A DNA stretch of 64,000 bases from Clostridia bacterium. GTDB taxonomy: Bacteria; Bacillota; Clostridia; Oscillospirales; Acutalibacteraceae. Numbering within the stretch: position 1 is the stretch's first letter; each line of letters begins with the position of its first letter. Location of the stretch: contig JAFPUM010000061.1 in the NCBI GenBank assembly GCA_017395425.1, forward strand, positions 156,290 through 220,289. Reading direction: 5' to 3'. Below the pieces are notes generated by a model, which saw only the letters and a program-made list of their open reading frames with translations, was not told the origin of the DNA and did no database searches. Positions 44,259 through 53,617 of the stretch are shown one piece after another. A program made the translations under genes and the position numbers.

Positions 44259-45383
44259 TTACTCCTGCGCCAGAAGCGTGCGGTATTTTTCTCTTTCACT
44301 TTCCGGGATTTTCAACACGCCCATTGCCTGTTCCACACTTACATGAAGCGTTTCCGTCACACTTCTGATAGCGCCAAGCGTAGTTTCAATGATTCCCTCG
44401 GCGCGTCCCTCGGCGCGTCCCTCGGCGCGTCCCTCGGCGCGTCCCTCGGCGCGTCCCTCGGCGCGTCCCTCGGCGCGTCCCTCGGCGCGTCCCTCGGCGC
44501 GTCCCTCGGCGCGTCCCTGCGCACGTCCCTCGTTAAGACCCTGTGCCAGCCCTTTTTCCAATCCTTGTCTGAGATAGCCTTCGCTGATATTGCACATAAG
44601 TGACACCTCTCCTTCCAATTCTCTGCTCATGGTAATGCCATAACAATTCTGTAAAATATTCTTTTTTTCTTCTACCGCTATATCGCTGGAAAATGTGGTA
44701 TTAAGCAAGTCGATCATTTCTCCCGAACGTGCGTTGAACGTATCGCTCAGATACAGAAACACCACCGACAGCAAATCGTAATCCTGCCGCGCGACTCCTG
44801 CCTGCCCCAGCAACAGGGATTCCCGCAGTCCGTACTGCGAAATAGCCTGACGGGGCTGGTGCGAGGGATTGGTGCAGACCCAGATAGAGTACACTTTCTT
44901 GATATCTTCATAGTGCGGCGGCACAAATTCCGTGCCGTTCTGCGCCGAAAGCATACGCGCACAGTAATACAGAGCGCGCTTGATCAGCGGATAGCCGGGC
45001 GTGTCATCATTCTGCGCTTCAATATTGATGATCAGTTTGATTTCTCTGCCGTCCGGTTCCGGTGCCATTGCCGAAAAACGAATATCATAATATACCGTTC
45101 CCTCCGTCATCGTTTTGTCTTCGGTATTCATACCCGCAATCTGTTCACCGCGGAAACGGTCACTCAGATCCGGCTCCACCGCCGTAACCCCGATCTCCGG
45201 CTCCTTCTCGATATATTGATAGGCGATATCATGAATCGTACAATCTTTGAATTCCGGCACACAGCCCCGCAGTATCCACGCCAGGATTTCCCGGTTGCCG
45301 ATAATTCGCTTGGCAGCCGCGTCGCATCTGATCTTGTCCTGTGCTGTAACCAGATGCTGCGACAATGAATTGGACATTTTCAT
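44259..45383 (-). CDS. Rpn/PDDEXK family nuclease with Gly/Arg/Glu repeat tail
   Basis: Protein of 374 aa. The N-terminal about 260 residues resemble the Rpn-type/PD-(D/E)XK transposase-linked family: YYDIRFSAM provides the Asp and LIINIEAQND provides a Glu-x-Gln variant of the ExK motif. A block of (EGRA)n repeats covers about residues 275-320, then a short helical end. Such proteins promote recombination in E. coli. The start is ATG with an AAGGGTGTGG upstream region. AT-rich leader and repeats suggest an accessory, mobile-type gene. Confidence 0.85.
   Translation of the reverse strand: MKMSNSLSQHLVTAQDKIRCDAAAKRIIGNREILAWILRGCVPEFKDCTIHDIAYQYIEKEPEIGVTAVEPDLSDRFRGEQIAGMNTEDKTMTEGTVYYDIRFSAMAPEPDGREIKLIINIEAQNDDTPGYPLIKRALYYCARMLSAQNGTEFVPPHYEDIKKVYSIWVCTNPSHQPRQAISQYGLRESLLLGQAGVARQDYDLLSVVFLYLSDTFNARSGEMIDLLNTTFSSDIAVEEKKNILQNCYGITMSRELEGEVSLMCNISEGYLRQGLEKGLAQGLNEGRAQGRAEGRAEGRAEGRAEGRAEGRAEGRAEGRAEGRAEGRAEGIIETTLGAIRSVTETLHVSVEQAMGVLKIPESEREKYRTLLAQE
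44401..44532 (-). repeat. 12-bp tandem repeat in the Rpn gene
   Basis: Nine perfect copies of GCGCGTCCCTCG (44401-44508), a tenth with changed end (44509-44520) and a degenerate eleventh (44521-44532). Each adds four residues (EGRA) and keeps the frame, so slippage would change tail length without killing the protein. Confidence 0.97.
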
Positions 45384-45498
45384 CCCCGCGCCACACCCTT
45401 TCCATATCTATTATATCCGCTGTCGTTACTCCTGTCAAGCCCGCCGGTTGTGGACGGTGAAGATAATTTATAAAATGAAACCTTCTGCAGACAAAAAC

Positions 45499-45527
45499 AA
45501 AAAGCGTCTCCCGAAGAGATGCTTTTT
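45499..45527 (-). terminator. Terminator of the CPBP protease gene
   Basis: AAAAAGCGTCTC pairs with GAGATGCTTTTT across a CCGAA loop; U-rich on both strands, fits the minus-strand gene ending at 45534. Confidence 0.85.
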
Positions 45528-45533
45528 ATCAGC

Positions 45534-46427
45534 TTATTCTGCTTCTGCTGCCGGGGTATCCTGATGGGATACGGATTCCTTTTCTTTTCGGGACGAACGG
45601 TTTCTGATCATCAAATACGCCATCACTGAAACAAGCATATATCCGATCAGCGATATCACGGAAGACTCGATGCCGAAGTCCCCGCCGGTTACGGCAAATG
45701 ACTTGGTATGAAGCACATACGATATGACAGCATCCGCGTGTGCCTTATCACCGATATGCAACCCGCCGCCAATGATGATGATATTCCAGAGCGCGTGGAT
45801 CAGTCCGTTACACCAGACGGAACCGCTTTCTATGGTAATCAACGAAAACATAATACCAACCGCTGTCCCCGCCAGAATCACCAGTAAACAACTTCCCACG
45901 GAGAAATTCATTCCCAGAATATGCACCACGCCAAACAATACGGAGGGAATGATCACTGCCATTTTTCTATTCCATGCTTTTTCCAGCGCATGAAAAATAA
46001 TGCCCCGGAATACCATCTCTTCCACAAATCCGGATCCGATTCCCGTAAAAAAGATACCCGCACTCAATATTTCAAATATTTTTCCGCTGTCTGCCCCTGA
46101 AGCAACATACTCGCCCGGAAACAAAACGACATAACTTCCTATCACCGCTAAGGGAAGTAAAAGCGCCACAACCATCCACTTCGGTTTGACTGAGAACGCG
46201 GATATTCCATAATCCTCGCTTTTAAGGTGCATGATTTTTTCCAGAAACAGCTTCAGCAGAAACCATGCAAAATACAGATATACCAATCCTGCCACGGTAT
46301 TGCAAATCCCCATCGGAATGCCAGCCACGACAAACACACTTGCCAACAATTCCGCCGCTATCTGTGATACAACCAACAGAATCACAGCCATCAGCGAAAT
46401 ACCTATCGCTTTACTTTTATCTTTCAT
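45534..46427 (-). CDS. CPBP family intramembrane metalloprotease
   Basis: Integral membrane protein of 297 aa with about seven to eight helices. The CPBP (Abi) motif EEMVFRG (with FVEEMVFRGIIFHALE) and later helices containing FGVVHILGMNF and NGLIHALWNIIII carry the expected Glu/Arg and His residues. The family includes prenyl-protein proteases and bacteriocin self-immunity proteins. Here its target is unknown. The ATG follows GGGAG; an earlier Met lacks a site. It is a single gene. Confidence 0.85.
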   Translation of the reverse strand: MKDKSKAIGISLMAVILLVVSQIAAELLASVFVVAGIPMGICNTVAGLVYLYFAWFLLKLFLEKIMHLKSEDYGISAFSVKPKWMVVALLLPLAVIGSYVVLFPGEYVASGADSGKIFEILSAGIFFTGIGSGFVEEMVFRGIIFHALEKAWNRKMAVIIPSVLFGVVHILGMNFSVGSCLLVILAGTAVGIMFSLITIESGSVWCNGLIHALWNIIIIGGGLHIGDKAHADAVISYVLHTKSFAVTGGDFGIESSVISLIGYMLVSVMAYLMIRNRSSRKEKESVSHQDTPAAEAE

Positions 46428-46549
46428 ATGTGATCTCCCGTTTTTCATCCAAATGTTGTGTTAATTATATCCGCTATTCATTAACTTCCTATAGAAAATA
46501 TGTAAATTTTATCTGTCAGTATCAGGATTTGTTTATCAAAAATCAGGGC

Positions 46550-46578
46550 TTGACAAATTCCAAAAAGTATGGCAGAAT
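46550..46578 (+). promoter_or_regulatory. Promoter of the proS T-box leader
   Basis: TTGACA (46550-46555), 17 nt, CAGAAT (46573-46578). Transcription should begin near 46585. Confidence 0.7.
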
Positions 46579-46584
46579 GGAGAA

Positions 46585-46863
46585 GTTAAAAAGCTATGAC
46601 GGGAATCAGCAGATATCCTTTCCGAATCTTCAGAGAGAAGCCGCCGGGTGCAAGGCTTCGTTTCGGTGATATGCTCCCCACTCCCCGAGCTTCGGATTCC
46701 AATAATCTGACGGTTTTCCCGCCGTTATCGGGTCATGAGTGCGTGAGGCGTTGTGTGACGCCGAGCGAATTCGGGTGGTAACACGGATTTTTTTGATTGG
46801 TTAAAAATTCGCCCCGAACCGTCCTGTGCCGTATGCACAGCGGTTTGGGGTATTTTCATTTTT
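46585..46863 (+). promoter_or_regulatory. T-box riboswitch (proline)
   Basis: Leader of about 280 nt ahead of prolyl-tRNA synthetase. Signs: the Stem I motif CAGAGAGAAG (46631-46640), the conserved T-box sequence GGGTGGTAACACGG (46773-46786), and a terminator hairpin (CCCCGAACCG / CGGTTTGGGG, 46812-46850) followed by a T-rich run. TGGT would pair with the ACCA end of tRNA-Pro. A candidate specifier CCA, a Pro codon followed by A, lies at 46699-46701. Uncharged tRNA-Pro should favour the antiterminator and expression of proS. Confidence 0.88.
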
Positions 46864-46885
46864 GTTTTTCAGGAGGACGATTCAT

Positions 46886-48610
46886 ATGAAACTTGACAGA
46901 CTGGTGGGCGACCGCTTCAAAGAAAGACCTGCCGAATGCTCCATCGACAGCCATGCGCTGATGGTGCGCGGCGGTTACATGAAGTTCATGGCAAGCGGTA
47001 TTTATTCCCAGTATATGCCGCTCAAACGTATTCTGCGGAAGATTGAGAACATCATCCGCGAGGAAATGGACGCCATCGACGGACAGGAGGTTCTCTTCCC
47101 GGTCGTCATGCCCGGAAGCCTCTGGGAGGAATCGGGGCGCTACAACGCCATTGCCAGCGAGCTGCTCCGCTTCAAGGATCGCAACGGCACACCTATGGTA
47201 CTGGGCATGACCCACGAGGAAGCTGCCGTACATCTGGTGCGCGACTATGCCACTACTTACACCAAATATCCCTTCATGATCTATCAGATTCAGACCAAGT
47301 TCCGCGACGAAGCCCGTCCCCGCGCCGGCATGATCCGCGTGCGCGAATTCACCATGAAGGACGCCTACTCCTTCCACACCTCGCAGGAGGATCTGGAAGC
47401 CTACTATGACCGCTGTCACAAAGCCTATGAACGTATTTTTGCCCGCGCCGGTATTCCCGAAACCATCTCGGTCAAGTCCGATTCCGGCATGATGGGCGGC
47501 AGCGTATCCCATGAATTCATGCTGCTCACGCCGGTCGGCGAGGATTCCATCGTACTCTGCCGCGAATGCGGTTACAGCGCCAATATGGAAGCTGCCGAAT
47601 GCCTCACCGAAAACGTTCCCGCCGCTTCGTCTGAACCGTGTGAGAAAGTGCATACGCCTGATGCTCACACCATCGAGGATTTGTGTGCCCTCCTGAAGAC
47701 CACACCTGAAAAAACCTGCAAAGCGGTCGTCTATCAGCGCAATATGGACGACAGCTATATTGTCATATTCCTGCGGGGCGATCTCGATGTAAACGAGACA
47801 AAAGTCACCAATTTCCTCGGCTGCGACATCCATCCCGCTGTGATTACGGAAGAAAGCGGCATTGTCGCGGGCTTTATCGGACCCAAGGGTCTGCCCCAAC
47901 ATGTCACCGTACTGTATGACAATTCGCTGGTCAATCTCACCGATTTCCCCTGCGGCGCCAATGAAACCGATTATCACTACGTCCATTTCAACATGGAACG
48001 CGATTTCGGCGAGGTGGAATACCACGATTTCGCCAAGGCATACGCCGGCGGCATCTGTCCCTGCTGCGGCAAGCATACGCTGGAAGTCTCCCGCGGCATT
48101 GAGGTGGGCAATATCTTCCAGCTCGGCACCAAGTATACCGAATCCATGAAAATGCAGTATGTGGACAGCGACGGCGAACTCCACTATCCCATCATGGGCT
48201 GCTACGGTATCGGGGTGGGACGTCTTGCCGCCTCGGTCTGCGAAGCCCACCACGACGATTACGGTCCCATCTGGCCGATGTCCATCGCGCCCTGGCAGGT
48301 GAATCTCTGCTGCGTGCGCTCCGACGACGAACAGTGCAAAGCCTTTGCTGACGCATTATACGACGAATTGCAGAAGCGCGGCGTGGAAGTCATTTATGAC
48401 GACCGCAACGTGCGTCCCGGCGTGATGTTCTCCGACAGCGACCTGCTGGGCATTCCCGTGAGAGCCGTGGTCAGTCCCCGGAACATGAAGGACGGCATGG
48501 TGGAGATCACCACTCGCGACAAGTCGGTGCAGAAAAAGGCTGCCACCGAGAACGCCGCCGATGAGATTCAGACATTGGTCAATAAACTGCTGGCACAGTG
48601 CAACGGATAG
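46886..48610 (+). CDS. proS: Prolyl-tRNA synthetase
   Basis: Class II aminoacyl-tRNA synthetase of 574 aa, bacterial type with the editing insertion. Motif 2 area (TKFRDEARPRAGMIRVREFTMKD), the class II core (LGMTHEEAAVHLVRDY), the insertion region around residues 225-410, and the C-terminal anticodon domain (APWQVNLCCVRSDDEQ, then VIYDDRNVRPGVMF) are visible. ATG after AGGAGGAC. It is controlled by the upstream proline T-box and ended by a hairpin. Confidence 0.97.
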   Translation: MKLDRLVGDRFKERPAECSIDSHALMVRGGYMKFMASGIYSQYMPLKRILRKIENIIREEMDAIDGQEVLFPVVMPGSLWEESGRYNAIASELLRFKDRNGTPMVLGMTHEEAAVHLVRDYATTYTKYPFMIYQIQTKFRDEARPRAGMIRVREFTMKDAYSFHTSQEDLEAYYDRCHKAYERIFARAGIPETISVKSDSGMMGGSVSHEFMLLTPVGEDSIVLCRECGYSANMEAAECLTENVPAASSEPCEKVHTPDAHTIEDLCALLKTTPEKTCKAVVYQRNMDDSYIVIFLRGDLDVNETKVTNFLGCDIHPAVITEESGIVAGFIGPKGLPQHVTVLYDNSLVNLTDFPCGANETDYHYVHFNMERDFGEVEYHDFAKAYAGGICPCCGKHTLEVSRGIEVGNIFQLGTKYTESMKMQYVDSDGELHYPIMGCYGIGVGRLAASVCEAHHDDYGPIWPMSIAPWQVNLCCVRSDDEQCKAFADALYDELQKRGVEVIYDDRNVRPGVMFSDSDLLGIPVRAVVSPRNMKDGMVEITTRDKSVQKKAATENAADEIQTLVNKLLAQCNG

Positions 48611-48641
48611 TCTGCTTGCCCATTTTTTGGAGTTTCCACTG

Positions 48642-48686
48642 CCCCATACAGTTTTTTTCATTCGAGAAAACTGTATGGGGTGTTTT
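48642..48686 (+). terminator. Terminator of proS
   Basis: CCCCATACAGTTTT (48642-48655) pairs with GAAAACTGTATGGGG (48666-48680), then TGTTTTA. Confidence 0.85.
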
Positions 48687-48923
48687 ATATTAAACGACAT
48701 TTCCCACAAATGTCATAGAATGACACGTTACATCTTTTCAAATGCGAAAAAAGCATTTATGTATATTGCTATTTTTTACAACATTTTGATGTATTCAATA
48801 GTGAAATTTGTTAAATATACAGAAAAGATAAGATGTATACAACGTTTCGCAGTAAAATGTTGAACTTTTTGTCTCTTTATGGTAAGATAAAAAGGAAGAA
48901 AACGGACAGAAAGGACGATCCCC
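48687..48923. other. AT-rich region before the XRE regulator
   Basis: No gene. Notably AT-rich. Small dyads such as GCGAAAAAAGC (about 48742) are visible, and the promoter of the XRE gene is listed separately. Confidence 0.45.
48860..48888 (+). promoter_or_regulatory. Promoter of the XRE regulator gene
   Basis: TTGAAC (48860-48865), 17 nt, TAAGAT (48883-48888), 35 nt ahead of the start codon. Confidence 0.6.
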
Positions 48924-49139
48924 ATGGTTTTTACTCGATTAAGAGAATTTCGCGAAAAAAAAGGTCTTACCCAATCAAAGGTAGCCGGCTATCTTAACTG
49001 CTCACAGCAGGTTTACAGTAATTATGAACTGGGGCAGCGTGATATCCCTACTGACGTGCTGATCGCCCTTGTGAAGCTTTTTGATGTATCCGCCGATTAT
49101 CTTCTCGGCATTACCGATAATCCCAAAATCAACCGATAA
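48924..49139 (+). CDS. XRE-family transcriptional regulator
   Basis: Compact DNA-binding protein of 71 aa consisting only of a helix-turn-helix domain: LREFREKKGLTQSKVAGYLN, CSQQVYSNYELGQRDIP, then LIALVKLFDVSADYLLG. Such small regulators often autoregulate or repress phage-like genes. A GGACGATCCCC stretch (weak ribosome site AGGACG) precedes the ATG. It stands alone with its own promoter and terminator; target unknown. Confidence 0.9.
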   Translation: MVFTRLREFREKKGLTQSKVAGYLNCSQQVYSNYELGQRDIPTDVLIALVKLFDVSADYLLGITDNPKINR

Positions 49140-49160
49140 ACGAATCCTGTTCCTTGTGTC

Positions 49161-49202
49161 TCCCCTATTGGTCATATGCCGCCAAGGGGGGATATTTTTT
49201 TT
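49161..49202 (+). terminator. Terminator of the XRE gene
   Basis: TCCCCTATTGG pairs with CCAAGGGGGGA (one mismatch), followed by nine T residues. Confidence 0.85.
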
Positions 49203-49328
49203 TACAAAAAATTCCCAAATCTTTCCCCTGAATCCCCTTATTCCGAATTGACTTTTTCTCTGTAATTTAGTATGATAGAAGATACGATTTTTTTATTCTG
49301 TATTGGCAGCATTAAAGGAATGAATGTT

Positions 49329-50174
49329 ATGATTCAAATCAGAAAGATTGCCGTCATCGGTCTGGGACTGATCGGCGGCTCTCTCGCAAAAGCCATCACA
49401 CAGTATACCGACTATCATGTGATGGCGCGCAACCGTACCCGCGCCACCCTGCTGAAAGCCATTGAGGATGGCGCCGTGCACGAGGAACTCACCGACGACA
49501 ATATCGCGCAGGCGGATATGGTCATTCTCGGTCTGTACCCGGAAGAAGCCGTGGACTATATGGACAGGCTCGGTCCGAAGTTAAAACCCGGCACACTGGT
49601 CATCGACGTTTCGGGCATCAAGCGCTACATCTGCCGCGAAATGCCTCCCATTGCCCAAAAGCACGGCTTCGTCTTCGTGGGCGTGCATCCCATGGCGGGC
49701 AAAGAGAAGGGCGGCTATGCCAATAGTGAAGCGTCTCTGTTTGAAGGCGCCAGCTTCATCATTACGCCCACAGACGATACCACTTCGGAAGAAGTCGTGT
49801 GGCTGACCCAATTCGCCCGGCAGATCGGATTCGGTATGCACGTCGTCTGTTCACCCGCCGAGCATGACCGTATGATCGCCTTTACCTCTCAGCTCCCCCA
49901 TGTGCTGGCAAACGCCTATGTGCAAAGTCCCCAATGCCTGCATCACCGGGGATTTTCAGCGGGCAGCTACCGCGACGTGTCCCGCGTGGCACGTCTCAAC
50001 GAGCATCTCTGGGCGGAACTCTTTCTGCAAAACGCCGACGCGCTCACGCAGGAACTCGATTTACTCATTGCCAACATCACCGAAATGTGCGACGCGATCA
50101 AAGCCGACGACCGCGAAACCCTGGAAAAGATTCTGGGACGCGGCCGTATGGTCAAGGAGGAACTGGGCGAATGA
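49329..50174 (+). CDS. tyrA: Prephenate dehydrogenase
   Basis: NAD(P)-dependent dehydrogenase of 281 aa converting prephenate to 4-hydroxyphenylpyruvate for tyrosine. The Rossmann motif IAVIGLGLIGGSLAKA is at the N-terminus, and GVHPMAGKEKGG and FTSQLPHVLANAYV follow. It lacks the ACT domain seen in some. ATG after AAAGGA at 9 nt. First gene of the aromatic operon; its stop overlaps the aroB start. Confidence 0.93.
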   Translation: MIQIRKIAVIGLGLIGGSLAKAITQYTDYHVMARNRTRATLLKAIEDGAVHEELTDDNIAQADMVILGLYPEEAVDYMDRLGPKLKPGTLVIDVSGIKRYICREMPPIAQKHGFVFVGVHPMAGKEKGGYANSEASLFEGASFIITPTDDTTSEEVVWLTQFARQIGFGMHVVCSPAEHDRMIAFTSQLPHVLANAYVQSPQCLHHRGFSAGSYRDVSRVARLNEHLWAELFLQNADALTQELDLLIANITEMCDAIKADDRETLEKILGRGRMVKEELGE

Positions 50175-51256
50175 GTGCTTCCATTTTCAGCAAAACCATC
50201 CATGTCAATACCGGCAAGCCGTATGACGTCATCATCGAACGCGGTTTGCTTGCCCGCAGCGGCGGACTCATCCAAAAAATCCTGCCCAAAGCGGAACGCG
50301 CCGTCATTATCTCCGACAGCAACGTTGCGCCGCTCTACGCCGACGCCGTGAAGACTTCTCTGGAAGCGGCAGGCTACACTGCCTTTGTCCATGTATTCCC
50401 CGCGGGCGAGGAGCACAAGCGTCTGACCGCCATTGACGGGATGTATGCCGCTATGGCGTCCGCCGAACTCAGCCGCACGGATTTTGCCGTGGCACTCGGC
50501 GGCGGCGTGACGGGCGATATGTGCGGCTTCGCGGCAGCTACCTATCTGCGCGGTATTCCTTTCGTACAGATTCCCACGACCGTACTGTCGCAGAACGACA
50601 GTTCCGTGGGCGGCAAGACAGGCATCGATCTGACCTGCGGCAAGAACCTTGTCGGCAGCTTTCACCAGCCCTGCCTTGTGCTGGCAGACGCGGATACACT
50701 CGCGACCCTCCCGCCGCGCTACATCACCGACGGCTTCGGCGAAATCATCAAGCACGGCTGCATCAAATCCGCCGAGCTGTTTGAACTCATGGAAACATAC
50801 GGCACCGACATGGCAATGATCGAAGACCTTACCGCCCGTTCCATTGCTATCAAAGCGGGTGTCGTGGAACGCGACGAGCGCGAATCCGGCGAGCGGATGC
50901 TGCTCAATTTCGGTCATACCCTCGGTCATGCTATCGAAAAATGCGCGAACTTCACAGGCATTGCCCACGGCGAAGCGGTGGGCATCGGTATGCTGCTGAT
51001 GACCCGCGCTTCTGAGGCGGCGGGACTGACGGTCAAGGGAACGGCGGCGCGTATCGAAGCCGTACTGTCAAAATGCGGTATGCCTCTTTCCTGCGATTTC
51101 AGCCTTGAAGCTATCTGTCAAGCGGCGCTGCTGGATAAAAAACGGCGGGGCGATTTTCTGAACATCGTGCTGCTGAGAACCATCGGGGATTCCTTCGTCT
51201 ATCAAATTCCCTGCGCCGGACTGCCTGATTTTGTGCGCGGAGGTGTCGGGGTATGA
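50171..51256 (+). CDS. aroB: 3-dehydroquinate synthase
   Basis: Enzyme of 361 aa cyclising DAHP to 3-dehydroquinate. Visible: VALGGGVTGDMCGFAAATYLRG (NAD site), PTTVLSQNDSSVGGKTGID, and metal ligands in GFGEIIKHGCIKS and LLNFGHTLGHAIE. The real ATG overlaps the tyrA stop by four bases (ATGA); the much longer open frame begins inside tyrA and is an artefact. It overlaps aroA by four bases at its end. Confidence 0.95.
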   Translation: MSASIFSKTIHVNTGKPYDVIIERGLLARSGGLIQKILPKAERAVIISDSNVAPLYADAVKTSLEAAGYTAFVHVFPAGEEHKRLTAIDGMYAAMASAELSRTDFAVALGGGVTGDMCGFAAATYLRGIPFVQIPTTVLSQNDSSVGGKTGIDLTCGKNLVGSFHQPCLVLADADTLATLPPRYITDGFGEIIKHGCIKSAELFELMETYGTDMAMIEDLTARSIAIKAGVVERDERESGERMLLNFGHTLGHAIEKCANFTGIAHGEAVGIGMLLMTRASEAAGLTVKGTAARIEAVLSKCGMPLSCDFSLEAICQAALLDKKRRGDFLNIVLLRTIGDSFVYQIPCAGLPDFVRGGVGV

Positions 51257-52548
51257 ATCAACTATGCCAATGCAGTCCGGGGAAACTGACCGGCACGGTC
51301 AATATTCCCCCGTCCAAGAGTGCCGCTCACCGCGCCATGCTCTGCGCCGCACTCGCGGAGGGACGCAGCGTCCTTTCCCCTATCGAATTATCCAACGACA
51401 TGAAAGCCACGCTCAACGCCGTCACCGCGCTGGGGGCAAAAGTGAATCTCACCGGTGACACGCTCACCATCGACGGCATCGGCGGAACCATCACAAACAA
51501 CGCCGCCGACAATCCGCCGCTGGACGTCAACTGCATCGAATCCGGCTCCACGCTGCGCTTCATCATTCCGGTCGCCTGCGCCGCGGGCATCAACGGACGC
51601 TTTCTCGGTGAAGGCACGCTGGTATCCCGTCCCATCGGACTGTATGCCGACCTGCTGCCGCAAGCGGGCGTACAATGCGAAACATCCGGCGGACTGCCCT
51701 TTACCTGTCGCGGCAGACTGCGGGCGGGTGAATACGACATGCCGGGCGACATCAGTTCCCAGTTCATCACCGGTATGCTGCTGGCACTGCCGCTCTGTGA
51801 AGGCGACAGCCGTATTACCCTCACCACACCGCTCCAGTCGGCTGCTTACGTCGATATGACGGTATGCTGCATGAAGGATTTCGGCGTGACGGTGGAGCGC
51901 ACGCCCGACGGCTGGTTCATTCCGGGTCATCAGCGCTATACCGCCCGCGATTACACGGTGGAGGGCGACTGGTCCCACGCGGGCTTCTTTCTCGCGGCGG
52001 GGGCGCTGGGCAGTGAACTCACCCTGCGCGGGCTTCGCATGGACTCCGTTCAGGGCGACAGAGCCGCCGTGGAACTCTTCCGGAACTTCGGCGCGGATAT
52101 TTCCGTTGCTCACAACGGCGACCTGACCGTGCGTCCGGGGCAACTGCGGGGACAGCACATCGACGCGGGACAGATTCCCGATCTGGTGCCGTGTCTCGCC
52201 GTCTGTGCGGCGCTTTGCGAAGGCGTGACCGTAATTGATCACGCGGAACGGCTCCGTATCAAGGAAAGCGACCGACTCACATCCACCGCCGCGATGATCC
52301 GTTCACTGGGCGGCACTGTCCAAGAACGCCCTGACGCATTGATCATCACGGGTGTCAGACAATTCACCGGCGGGACGGTGGACGGTTTCCGCGACCACCG
52401 CATTGTAATGTCCGCCGCTATCGGCGCGCTGAACGCTTCCGACAGCGTTACCGTCACCACGCCGGACAGCGTCAATAAAAGTTTTCCGTCATTCTTTGAC
52501 GTCTACAATCAACTTGGAGGGAATGCACATGTCATCCACTTGGGGTAA
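51253..52548 (+). CDS. aroA: EPSP synthase (3-phosphoshikimate 1-carboxyvinyltransferase)
   Basis: Sixth shikimate-pathway enzyme, 431 aa. Motifs: GTVNIPPSKSAAHRAML near the N-terminus, IESGSTLRFIIPVACA (usual LxNAGTAxR region, here SGSTLR), DISSQFITGMLLALPL and RIKESDRL, DGFRDHRIVM. The SGSTLR variant resembles class II-like enzymes, which are often less sensitive to glyphosate. Start overlaps aroB (ATGA). Confidence 0.94.
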   Translation: MNQLCQCSPGKLTGTVNIPPSKSAAHRAMLCAALAEGRSVLSPIELSNDMKATLNAVTALGAKVNLTGDTLTIDGIGGTITNNAADNPPLDVNCIESGSTLRFIIPVACAAGINGRFLGEGTLVSRPIGLYADLLPQAGVQCETSGGLPFTCRGRLRAGEYDMPGDISSQFITGMLLALPLCEGDSRITLTTPLQSAAYVDMTVCCMKDFGVTVERTPDGWFIPGHQRYTARDYTVEGDWSHAGFFLAAGALGSELTLRGLRMDSVQGDRAAVELFRNFGADISVAHNGDLTVRPGQLRGQHIDAGQIPDLVPCLAVCAALCEGVTVIDHAERLRIKESDRLTSTAAMIRSLGGTVQERPDALIITGVRQFTGGTVDGFRDHRIVMSAAIGALNASDSVTVTTPDSVNKSFPSFFDVYNQLGGNAHVIHLG

Positions 52549-53617
52549 CAATATCAGAATTTCTGTTTTCGGTGAAAGCCACGGCGTCGGCATCGGCGTC
52601 GTCATCGACGGTCTGCCGGCGGGCGAACGCCTCGACTTTGACGAGATTCAGTTCCAGATGAACCGACGCGCGCCCGGCAACGATTCCGCTTCCACCCCCC
52701 GCAAGGAAGAGGATATGCCGGAAGTCTGCTCCGGCATTCTCAACGACATCACTACCGGTGCGCCGCTCTGTGCCGTCATCGAGAACACCAACACCCGTTC
52801 CGTCGATTATGACAAGCTCCAGCGCCTGCCCCGTCCGGGTCACGCGGATTACACCGGTGCCGTCCGCTACAACGGTTACAACGACGTGCGCGGCGGCGGA
52901 CATTTCAGCGGACGTCTGACCGCGCCGCTGACTTTTGCTGGCGCGGTATGCCGACAGATTCTCGCACGGCGCGGCGTGACCATCGGCGGTCACATCTATG
53001 CCATCGGCAATCTGTTCGACATTCCCTTTGACCCGGTGGACATCACTGCCGAACATCTCAACAATCTCCAGCGCAGCTTCTTTGCTCTCAACAAGCCTGA
53101 CACCGAAGTACCCATGCGGCGCATGATTGATGAGGCACGTCTCCAGCGCGACAGTGTGGGCGGCGTGGTGGAAATCGCGGCGGTAGGCGTACCGGCGGGC
53201 ATCGGTTCCCCCATGTTCGGCGGCGTGGAAAACGTGCTGTCTTCCATTATCTACGGCGTGCCTGCCGTCAAGGGCGTGGAATTCGGCGCGGGCTTTGACA
53301 TCGCGAGAATGCGCGGCAGTGAAGCCAACGATCCCTTCAAGATTGTGGGCAACCGCGTCGTCACCACCCGCAACGTCTGCGGCGGCATTCTCGGCGGCAT
53401 TTCGGACGGTATGCCCATTATCCTCCGCGCTGCCGTCAAACCCACCCCCTCCATCTCTCTCGAACAGCACACCGTCGATCTCAAGGAACAGCGCGACGCG
53501 ATTCTCACGGTCGGCGGCCGCCATGACCCCTGCATTGTCCCCCGCGCCCTGCCTGCCATTGAATCGGCTGTGGCAATCGGTCTGGCGGATATGATGAAGG
53601 AGGTTGGCAAGCTCTGA
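52529..53617 (+). CDS. aroC: Chorismate synthase
   Basis: FMN-dependent enzyme of 362 aa making chorismate from EPSP. Clear signatures: ISVFGESHGVGIGVVIDGLP, VRGGGHFSGRLTAPLTFAGA and GGRHDPCIVPRALPAIESA. The ATG chosen has GGAGG at 8 nt spacing and lies inside the end of aroA, so translation is coupled. The next gene starts in the stop codon (TGATG). Confidence 0.96.
   Translation: MSSTWGNNIRISVFGESHGVGIGVVIDGLPAGERLDFDEIQFQMNRRAPGNDSASTPRKEEDMPEVCSGILNDITTGAPLCAVIENTNTRSVDYDKLQRLPRPGHADYTGAVRYNGYNDVRGGGHFSGRLTAPLTFAGAVCRQILARRGVTIGGHIYAIGNLFDIPFDPVDITAEHLNNLQRSFFALNKPDTEVPMRRMIDEARLQRDSVGGVVEIAAVGVPAGIGSPMFGGVENVLSSIIYGVPAVKGVEFGAGFDIARMRGSEANDPFKIVGNRVVTTRNVCGGILGGISDGMPIILRAAVKPTPSISLEQHTVDLKEQRDAILTVGGRHDPCIVPRALPAIESAVAIGLADMMKEVGKL

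Noticed and set aside
44401-44532. Tandem repeat as a possible CRISPR array
   Set aside because: Units are 12 bp and directly adjacent with no spacers, and they lie inside a gene.
46856-48253. 465-aa minus-strand frame over proS
   Set aside because: proS and its T-box explain this region.
49934-50170. Extended start for aroB
   Set aside because: This part lies inside tyrA in another frame; the ATGA overlap gives a normal AroB N-terminus.
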